Below are positions 7,964 to 15,800 of a DNA stretch of 64,000 nt, piece by piece; position 1 is the first letter of the stretch; each line of letters opens with the position of its first letter. The notes below the pieces were generated by a model. That model did no database searches. It worked only from the letters and a program-made list of their open reading frames with translations, and was not told where the DNA came from. The DNA lies in NCBI RefSeq assembly GCF_050589605.1, contig NZ_JBNGOO010000001.1; one strand, 5' to 3'. Position numbers and translations under genes: made by a program. Origin of the DNA: Granulosicoccus sp947495035. Its GTDB lineage: Bacteria > Pseudomonadota > Gammaproteobacteria > Granulosicoccales > Granulosicoccaceae.

Positions 7964-9456
7964 GCGTTGGCTCCCTGATGCTTGTGGTGGCGGCGACGGG
8001 CCACCTGGCTCATGATTATCGGCCACAACAGAGTCAGAAGAGCGACCAGCAGAAAGGTCATGGCATAGGGACGTGTAAGAATCTCCGCGACATTGCCGTC
8101 GGACATCATCAGCGAGCCGCGCAACTGTTCTTCGGCAATGGGACTGAGGACGAAGCCGATGACAAACGGGCCGAGCGGTACCCGGGCGATCTCCAGACCC
8201 AGTCCGATGATGCCGAAGGCGACCATGACCCAGACGTCGGTGAAGTTGTTGTTGACGGCATAGGAGCCGACAACGCAGAACACGAGGATGGTACTTAGCA
8301 GCCAGGCGCGCGGTATCTGGGATATGGCAGCGATGTAGCGTACGGCGTTCCACATCAGAATCAGCATGATGATGTTGGCCACCAGGTAGGCAGCGATGAT
8401 GCCGTAGGCCACCTCGGGCGCATTCTGGAACAACAGAGGGCCGGGTTGCAGACTGTGTATGGTCAGGGCGCCGATCAGGATGGCCTCGGTAACGCTGCCG
8501 GGTATGCCCATGGTGATCAGCGGTATGAGGGCGCCGCCGATGGACGCATTGTTGGCGGTTTCGCCGGCAACCACCCCCGGCTCGTGGCCGCTACCGAACT
8601 TCTCCGGTGTTCGCGAGAGTTGCCGGGTAGTGGTATAGGACACCAGTGCTGCGATATTGGCGCCGATACCCGGTAGCAGACCTATCCAGGTGCCGATGAC
8701 TGAAGAGCGCAGCATGTTGGGGCCGAAGGTCAACAGATCCCTGGCCTGCACGGGCAGTTTCTGCTTCGGCAGATTGATGGGGGCGGATGTCTTGATGGGA
8801 GCTGCCGACTCGCGCAGAATCTGGCTGATGGCAAAGGCACCGATCAATACCGGCAACAGGCCGAAGCCGGACAGCAGCGCATCCATGTCGAAAGTCAATC
8901 GTGCGCGGCCGATGGAATTGTCGATACCCGGCAAGGCAAAGGCCATCCCCAGTGTTGCCGCCATCAGGCCTTTCACGAGCGAGCCCTGGGTCAGCGAGGC
9001 CAGCATCACCAATGCCATCATGACCAGGGAAAAGTATTCCCAGGGACCAAACTGCAAGGCGAACCTTGCCAGGGTCGGCGACATGCCGGCCAGGAATATC
9101 CAGGAGATGATACCGCCGACAACCGAGGCCATGATCCCCAGCGCCAGTGCACGCTGCGGCTGACCATTCTGAGCCATCGGGTATCCGTCGAAGGTGGTGA
9201 CGATGGATGCGGGCGTGCCCGGCATGCGCAGCAGAATGGCCGTGATCAGACCGCCCGAGATGCCGCCGACATACTGTCCGATCAGCAGCGTGATGGCATT
9301 GACCGAGTCCATGTGGAAGGTCAACGGCAGTGTCAATGCTATCAGCATCGAAGCGGTCAACCCCGGTATGGCACCGACCACGATTCCCAGAGCGGTTCCG
9401 AGAAACAGGAACAGCAGGTTGTCGATCTGGAACAGGGTAATGAATGCGTCAAGCAT
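7960..9456 (-). CDS. tctA: tripartite tricarboxylate transporter large permease TctA (module A)
   Basis: A 498-residue membrane protein. It has the two TctA signatures: GAIPGLTASMLIALTLPLTF near residue 30 and MLRSSVIGTWIGLLPGIGANIAALVSY near residue 250, plus RMPGTPASIVTTFDGYPMA and SIGGALIPLITMGIPGSVTEAIL. Its C-terminal GPFVIGFVLSPIAEEQLR is typical. Together with TctB and the periplasmic TctC it forms a secondary, binding-protein-dependent importer for di- and tricarboxylates or aromatic acids. It starts 29 nt after tctB and overlaps the gntR start by 4 nt, so the genes are one operon. Confidence 0.96.
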   Translation of the reverse strand: MLDAFITLFQIDNLLFLFLGTALGIVVGAIPGLTASMLIALTLPLTFHMDSVNAITLLIGQYVGGISGGLITAILLRMPGTPASIVTTFDGYPMAQNGQPQRALALGIMASVVGGIISWIFLAGMSPTLARFALQFGPWEYFSLVMMALVMLASLTQGSLVKGLMAATLGMAFALPGIDNSIGRARLTFDMDALLSGFGLLPVLIGAFAISQILRESAAPIKTSAPINLPKQKLPVQARDLLTFGPNMLRSSVIGTWIGLLPGIGANIAALVSYTTTRQLSRTPEKFGSGHEPGVVAGETANNASIGGALIPLITMGIPGSVTEAILIGALTIHSLQPGPLLFQNAPEVAYGIIAAYLVANIIMLILMWNAVRYIAAISQIPRAWLLSTILVFCVVGSYAVNNNFTDVWVMVAFGIIGLGLEIARVPLGPFVIGFVLSPIAEEQLRGSLMMSDGNVAEILTRPYAMTFLLVALLTLLWPIIMSQVARRRHHKHQGANA

Positions 9457-9485
9457 GTTCTGGAGTCCGAAGGCAGTTCATGGGG

Positions 9486-10016
9486 TCAGCCGAGATCGAC
9501 GTACAGGAAGCGTGTCATGACCAGGTAGAGGCAGGCGGCCAGCAACAATCCGAACAGGGCAAACTTCCACAGCGCCTGTCGCCGCTGCTGTGACAGTGTT
9601 GTACCAACGATGCTCACGAATACAGCGGTGACCGGAATGAACGGCCATTGCAGAATATCCAGCGCTGCGATGTACAGAATCAGCGATGCGAAGACAACGG
9701 CGCCACGCAGTTGTCCGGTCAGAACGGGTTCCGTGCTTTCCGGCTCGGTGCCTGTCTCCGTGTCGGCCGTGGCATTGGCAGTCGGTGATGCGCTGTCCCC
9801 ATTGTCGGCAGACTTGCGCAGTTGCAATATCGCCTTGATGGCAATGATCAGAGCGAACAGAACCAGCAGCCCGCCGAGAATTCTCGGCAAGGCTGCCGAG
9901 CCCATGGGCTCGAAGCGCGGCGGTGGTAGTGACGAGGCCCCGAGAAACAGCAGGCCGGCGCCTGCCAGAACGGCAAGCACCAGAACCAGATCCACCCAGG
10001 CATGATGCAGACGCAT
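9486..10016 (-). CDS. tctB: tripartite tricarboxylate transporter small permease TctB (module A)
   Basis: A 176-residue membrane protein with four hydrophobic segments. After the first helix comes the family hallmark FEPMGSAALPRILGGLLVLFA (abbreviated here as F-x-P-x-G-S-A-x-x-P-R). A Glu/Thr-rich cytoplasmic loop (residues about 80-105) precedes the second pair of helices, and the end FLYVDLG is typical of TctB. ATG 10016 directly follows the tctC stop (TAAATG), so translation is coupled. It supports TctA in the inner membrane. Confidence 0.92.
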   Translation of the reverse strand: MRLHHAWVDLVLVLAVLAGAGLLFLGASSLPPPRFEPMGSAALPRILGGLLVLFALIIAIKAILQLRKSADNGDSASPTANATADTETGTEPESTEPVLTGQLRGAVVFASLILYIAALDILQWPFIPVTAVFVSIVGTTLSQQRRQALWKFALFGLLLAACLYLVMTRFLYVDLG

Positions 10017-11024
10017 TTACTTGATGCTGTCCGCAACCGGCTTCAATGCCTTGAGAGTCTTCTGCGCATCGGCCATCGCCGATTCGCCATCCATCCAGTA
10101 AGCTTCCAGAGTGTTGGCCTTGAAGTACTCGATGATTTCCGGATCGGCGATGGCTTTTTCCAGCGCTCCGGCCAACTCGGCAACGACATCATCCGGCGTG
10201 TCTGCCGGTACCAGCCACCAGTTGGGGTTGGCCCAGCTGACGTCAAGGCCCAATTCGCCGGCAGTGGGGACATCCGGCAGTTCGGGCAGACGTTCGCGAC
10301 CAAAGTACACCAGCGCCTTCAGGCCGTCTCCCTGGCCAATGAATTCCGATGCGGCAAACAGTGAGATATCGGCGTTACCACCGAGAACGAGACGCAGGCG
10401 GTCAGCGCCGCTGGAGGCGGTGACATACCGTGTCTCGAAACCGGCTTCATTGGCCAGCATGGCCCCGACGAAGTGTGGAATGGTGCCGATGCCGACAGCC
10501 TCGACCAGGCTGCGTGGTTCGGCTTTCAGGGCGTCTATCAGCTCTGGCAGTGTGTTGTACGGGGAGTCTTCCCGTACCACCCAGACGGGACTGCCACCGC
10601 CGGTATAGCCCACGGACTTGAAATCGTCGAGCGTGAAATCACCCAGTTGCATGGCGATGGAGATCAGTAGCTGGTGGTGCCAGTGCACGGCAGTGTGACC
10701 ATCGGCGTCTCCGCGCCGCATCTGGTTGACGGCATTGGCACCGGCGCCGCCATCGGCGTTGAGAACGACCATGGGTTGAGACAACCAGCCCTTTTCCTGA
10801 ATCTTCTCTCCCAGCAGACGGGCCACGGTGTCGGTTCGACCACCGGGCTTGAATGGCACGATGACGCGGATGGGTTTGGTGGGGTAGCTGCCTTCGTCAG
10901 CCAGTGCCAGTGTGCTGGTGCCGCTCAGGGAGGCGGCGAGCAGTGCGCCCACGGCAACCTTGCAGGCACGGCCGAGCACGTTGCGGCGTCGTGTCGGATC
11001 GTTTGTTGTTGTCATTCGGGTCAC
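10017..11024 (-). CDS. tctC: TctC/Bug-family solute-binding protein (module A)
   Basis: A periplasmic binding protein of about 335 residues. The N terminus contains DPTRRRNVLGRA and an Ala-rich hydrophobic segment ending near ALADEGSYP, suggesting a Tat or Sec signal. The mature start, YPTKPIRVIVPFKPGG, is the Bug-family signature, and VVLNADGGAGANAVNQM matches the ligand-binding loop. GTG 11024 has AGAGGA about 9 nt upstream and is favoured; ATG 11015 is the alternative. Bug proteins usually bind carboxylates. It is the promoter-proximal gene of module A and faces the divergent sulfatase at 11186 across a shared control region. Confidence 0.92.
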   Translation of the reverse strand: MTRMTTTNDPTRRRNVLGRACKVAVGALLAASLSGTSTLALADEGSYPTKPIRVIVPFKPGGRTDTVARLLGEKIQEKGWLSQPMVVLNADGGAGANAVNQMRRGDADGHTAVHWHHQLLISIAMQLGDFTLDDFKSVGYTGGGSPVWVVREDSPYNTLPELIDALKAEPRSLVEAVGIGTIPHFVGAMLANEAGFETRYVTASSGADRLRLVLGGNADISLFAASEFIGQGDGLKALVYFGRERLPELPDVPTAGELGLDVSWANPNWWLVPADTPDDVVAELAGALEKAIADPEIIEYFKANTLEAYWMDGESAMADAQKTLKALKPVADSIK

Positions 11025-11079
11025 GGCATGAATTCCTCTTTTCGGTAGTGGCTGGACCAAAATACCTATCAACAGGATT

Positions 11080-11095
11080 ATTGTCTAGACCAATT
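11080..11095. promoter_or_regulatory. candidate GntR/FCD operator
   Basis: ATTGTCTAGACCAATT is a near-palindrome around TCTAGA with ATTG and CCAAT arms. FadR-subfamily operators commonly follow AATTGGT-NN-ACCAATT. It sits between the divergent tctC and sulfatase genes, and a GntR/FCD regulator is encoded in the operon. A further GGACCAA half-site lies at 11054-11060. Confidence 0.5.
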
Positions 11096-11185
11096 TTGAA
11101 ATCATGCGTAAAATGAGATCCAATGTGGTGCAGTTGCGTGTTGCTGCACTCGTTGGTGAAATACCGCAGATATCGGAGGAAGGGC

Positions 11186-12655
11186 GTGACCGAAACGAAC
11201 AAGGCAGCAGGCAGGAATCTGGTCATCATCATGTCCGATGAGCACAATCGTGACTGGTCCGGCTGCTATGGCCACGCTCTGGCTCGAACTCCGCACATCG
11301 ATGCATTGGCAGCCCGAGGCACGCGATTCAGCAGTGCGTATTGCAACAGCCCCATCTGTGTGCCATCACGAGCAGCGTTCGCCACAGGGCGATTCGTGCA
11401 TGACACCGGGCACTGGGACAATGCCTTTCCCTATGCCGGTTCGCCCACCTCATGGCATCAGCTGGCCCGTGAGGCCGGCGTGCGCTCCACGTCCATCGGC
11501 AAGTTGCATTTTCGGGGCGGGGATGACAACGGCTTCAGCGAAGAGATCATTCCCCTGCACGTGGTCGACGGCATCGGCGACGTCAAGGGAGCCATCCGCG
11601 ATCCACTGCCGGCGAAAAAGGGCTGCGATGCTCTGGCCCGTGATGCCGGCCCGGGGTTGAGCGAATACGCGCGTTATGACTTCCAGATCCGTGACCGTGC
11701 TGTCGACTACTTGAAAGCACGTGCGCTTGAGCAGTCTGATGGCGAAAGTGCGCCGCCTTTCGTGCTGTTTGTCAGCCTGGTGATGCCACATTTCCCGCTG
11801 ATTGCACCGCAGGATTTCTACGATCAGTACGCAAATCTGAGTCTTGACGAGTTGACCGACACACTGCAAGCCCCGTCAGTGGACCACCCGGTGTTGCTGG
11901 AACTGCAGAAGTACATGAACTACGACGAATACTTCGATGATGAGAGTCGTTCAAGAGCCTTGCGAGCCTATCTGGGCATGGTGTCCACGATAGATGCCAT
12001 CGTTGGCGACATCACCTCGGTGGTGGAAGGGAGTTCGCTGAGCAACAATACCTGCATGGCCTACACCTCGGATCATGGCGACAATCTGGGCAATCGTGGT
12101 CTGTGGGGCAAGTCGGTCATGTATGAGGATTCCGTTGCGGTACCGCTGATACTGGCCGGCCCCGATGTGCCGCAGGGGCATGTCTGCAGCACGCCCGTAT
12201 CGCTGGTGGACTTCCATCCTACGGTGCTCGATGTACTGGGTATCGAAAGACCCGCGACGGATATGGCAGACACGCTTCCCGGTTGTTCACTGCAACAGCT
12301 TGCCAGCACGCCCGACGAACCGGAAAGGGCGGTATTCAGCGAGTACCACGCCGCCGGTGCCTGCACCGGCATGTTCATGCTGCGCTGTGGTGCCTTCAAG
12401 CTGGTCGCTTATTCGGGCTATGCCCCGCAACTGTTCAATCTGGAGGATGACCCGGGGGAAGTCAGGGATCTGGCTGACCAACCGGAATATGCCGCTGTGT
12501 TGGCCAGCCTGCGCGAAGCCATGGCTGCAATCTGCGATATCGAGGCTGTCAATCGACAGGTGTTCGAGCAGCAACAAGCACTGGTGGAGCGTCACGGTGG
12601 CCGTGATGCGGTGCTGTCAGGGACGGATATTCCGCATACGCCGGCACCGGTGTAG
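11186..12655 (+). CDS. type I sulfatase, cytoplasmic (divergent from module A)
   Basis: A 489-residue sulfatase. GTG 11186 is chosen because GGAGGA lies about 7-9 nt upstream and the frame immediately gives NLVIIMSDEHNRDWSGC, the metal-binding N-terminal strand. The formylglycine motif is C-V-P-S-R with Cys58, and YTSDHGDNLGNRGLWGKS carries the Asp/His/Lys active-site set. No export signal is present. It is clearly paralogous to the sulfatase at 19141-20586 (shared NSPICVPSRA, SIGKLHFR, PLHVxDGIGD and VSLVxPHFPL segments) and less close to those at 5732 and 28704. It may be controlled together with module A. Confidence 0.93.
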   Translation: MTETNKAAGRNLVIIMSDEHNRDWSGCYGHALARTPHIDALAARGTRFSSAYCNSPICVPSRAAFATGRFVHDTGHWDNAFPYAGSPTSWHQLAREAGVRSTSIGKLHFRGGDDNGFSEEIIPLHVVDGIGDVKGAIRDPLPAKKGCDALARDAGPGLSEYARYDFQIRDRAVDYLKARALEQSDGESAPPFVLFVSLVMPHFPLIAPQDFYDQYANLSLDELTDTLQAPSVDHPVLLELQKYMNYDEYFDDESRSRALRAYLGMVSTIDAIVGDITSVVEGSSLSNNTCMAYTSDHGDNLGNRGLWGKSVMYEDSVAVPLILAGPDVPQGHVCSTPVSLVDFHPTVLDVLGIERPATDMADTLPGCSLQQLASTPDEPERAVFSEYHAAGACTGMFMLRCGAFKLVAYSGYAPQLFNLEDDPGEVRDLADQPEYAAVLASLREAMAAICDIEAVNRQVFEQQQALVERHGGRDAVLSGTDIPHTPAPV

Positions 12656-12879
12656 CAATTGCTTTCAAAGGCAAGTGACAAGGCACCGGCAACATGGCTC
12701 GGTTGGGTGCGACCGAGCCTCAAGACGCATTTTGCCTTGCAAAATACAAGCATGACCCGCGGGTACTTTTCAGGCAAGGTCAAGCCATAAACTAGACTAA
12801 TTGCGAGTTTCTCAGGCGAAAAAGTGATAGGTAATCGTCATAAACTGCCTGTCGACCTTTGCATAGGGAAGATTCGCTG
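12656..12879. other. leader region of the ILEI-domain operon
   Basis: No gene recognised. Contains short AT-rich stretches (for example around 12790-12805, CTAGACTAATTG) where a promoter could lie. CTAGAC resembles part of the TCTAGAC core of the 11080-11095 site, but only half the palindrome is present. AGGGAA at 12865-12870 may act as ribosome binding site for GTG 12880. Confidence 0.35.
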
Positions 12880-15800
12880 GTGAGTCAAAAGCCGATAAGT
12901 GTGCATCTGAGAGGTTCTGCCTTCGACTCTTCCGAGGGTAACGAAACCCATCTACGCGTGAACGGCCAGGCGCGAGGAATGCCGAAGAACAGGGGCCTCA
13001 ACACGGTTGTCCTCAATCCGGACGGCACCCGCAAGGCAAAAGCCAGTCACGATGTCTACGGCAATGCCGACGCCTGGAATGGCTGGGCCAGCTGGATTGG
13101 CGCCAACGCTGAAGAGAACGATATTGTCGCCGTCGCCTCATACGACGCTGTGCGTAGTGTTCCTCGTGGCGGTGCGGCGGCGACACTGTTGAACGACATC
13201 GGTGCGCTGAAAGCCTTTCGGACGGAAGGGCCGGGCGATTGGCGCAGGGTCCGTACCCCGTACGCGCTACTCTTTGTCATGGGCGGGAATGGATCCCGGG
13301 AAGAACTCCACCACCATGAAGGACCGAATGCACACATCGTGGTCGCATTGAACACCCTTCATCTTCGCGGGTCGGCCTTCGAGTCGTCAGAGGGTAATCA
13401 GACCTTTCTGGAGGTGAATGGCAACTCCATGAACATGAGTTCTCAACGAGGCTTGAATACGCTGGTTCTGACTCATGACCTGAGCTTCAAGGCACAGTCC
13501 CATCACGATATATACGGCAACGGCAGTGTCTGGAACCAGTGGGCAGAATGGGTTGAATCCACGGCTGCCGAGGGTGATTTTGTGGCCGTGGCATCCTATG
13601 ATGCAGTATCCAATGCGCCCGGAAGTGGAGCCGCGGCCGATCTGTTGCGCTCCGTGGGTGCGCTCAAGGCGTTTGACATGACCATCGGCGCAGACTGGCG
13701 TCGTGACCGAGCGTCTTATGCTCTGCTGTTCGAACAGGGGACCCGCCGCTGTCTGGAAGTCAGTGAACAACTTGGCGGCCCAAATGCCCACATTCAGAGC
13801 ACTCTGGTGACTCCGCTCTCGGAAGGAACCAGTCGGCAGGCATTGAGTTTCAATGGCACGGACAATTATCTGTCCAGTGAACTCGACATCCCGGAAACCG
13901 ACTTCACCGTCAGTATCTGGTTCAAGACCTCGAATCCGAATTGCGGCCTGTTCAGCGTCGACGTCGGTGTGCGTGGCGCCGGAGGACACGACAGGAACCT
14001 GTATCTGGAAGGCGGCAACATGATCGCTCGCTTGTGGAGTAACGAAACCATTGCCACCAGTGGCATCAATTACGCTGATGGTCAATGGCACCGGGTCAGC
14101 CATGTCATCGGTGCAAGCGTGAGTGGGCAGCAAATCCATGTCGATGGAGTATTGCGTGCCAGCGGTGTCAAGAGCAGCTCCGATTTCAACGAACAGACCG
14201 GAATCAATATCGGCTTTGCCAGTGACGCCTTGTCGGATTACTTTCAGGGCGAGATTGCAGAAGTGTCCCTGTGGTCGGTTGCACGTAATGAACAGGACAA
14301 TCAAGCCTGGACAGAGCAGATTGTCGGCAGTGAGACAGACCTGCTGGCTTTCTGGACCTTTTCCGAGCGTAAGGGCAGTGTGGTGCGCAACGTCGTCAAT
14401 GGTCTGTCGGATGCCACGATACATGGGGTGCCGCTGTGGACGAGCAGCAATGACTTCCCCGGCGGCGTATTGAGCAACTTCTTTGCGCCAGACCCCGAGG
14501 ACATTCGCGATGAAGGTGAAAAGCTGTCGGTCGTAGGCACGACGCTGGGCAACGGTCATGAAGCCGATCCTCCGCAGGATCTCGTCGCTGAACCGATTCA
14601 GGAGCTGATCAGCAGCGGCCTTATGCCCCAGTACGATCTCATGGGAAGACTGTTGGCTGCAGTGCATGATGACGAACTGGTTCTGAACAAGAGGTTGTTG
14701 GGGCCGTATGCCGAAATTGCCGGCATTGCGACCGAGGTACTGAGTGTGCTGGTATCGATCCGCAACCCCAAGGTTCAATTCCTCAGAGGCAAACCCGGGA
14801 TGATTGGTGCGCCGGGCTCGGAGCTGGTTGTTGATGCCGACGACAGCACGGCTCTGGCCACACCCGAAGATCACTCTCTCAGAGTGACCGGTGATGTCGA
14901 GGTGTTCGGCAGCCTTGACTACAAGATTCAGGCGGATTTCTTTCACTACAAGAAAGAGCCGAAATGCTCGTTCAAGTTCGTCAGCGGCCAGCCTCTGGGT
15001 ATTGGCACCTTTCTGCCGGGCGTCCCCTTGATTCAGGCACTCAAGATGAAAGGGCCGACGCTGATCGTTTGCAACGCTGGCACCCTCTATGACGCGGACC
15101 TCGATTCGGGCATCAACGAGGGTTTCAACTTTTTCGGTAATCTGGAAATTGCCGAGTCCGATGACGAAGCCTTGCGCTATGTGGGTGGTTTGCTGTCTGT
15201 CAGCGAGCTGGCTGTACACGCCGCCATCGATACTTCTGTCTCGCCGCGCAAGATCATTCTTGAAGCCGCTGTCAAACGTGAGATCACGCTACTTGACGGA
15301 GCGGCCTTCAAACTGCGTTTCACCCGGTCTGACGTCGGGCTGGAGATATCCGGAAAGCCGCCCGAGCCGACGGTGTCCCTGTCGAATGACCTTGTACTGA
15401 CCCTGCAGAAAGGGGGTGAAAATACACATCTGGTGTTCACCGGTGGCATCAAGGTGCAAGCCGAATCCATTTCAGGCTTCTTTACCATGAACGGCACGGG
15501 CCGCCACCCGGACGGCGGTTTGACAGGCAAGGTTCAGAATACCGGAGAGTGGAAAGAGCCCTTCGGCATTCCCGGCATCACGATCAGTCAATTGTCCCTG
15601 CAGCTGGGAGGGACCTACGCGGCTCCATGGATCGACAATGTGGGTGTCCATGGCAACATGAAGATCGGCGATGTCGAGGGCAGCATGTCCGTGATGGTGG
15701 ATACCAATGACCCTGACCAGTTCGTTCTGGCGGGTTCCAGCAATGTTCTGACCCTGTTGCAGGTCATGAGTGCCATGAATCCTGCCACTTTCGTGGTCTA

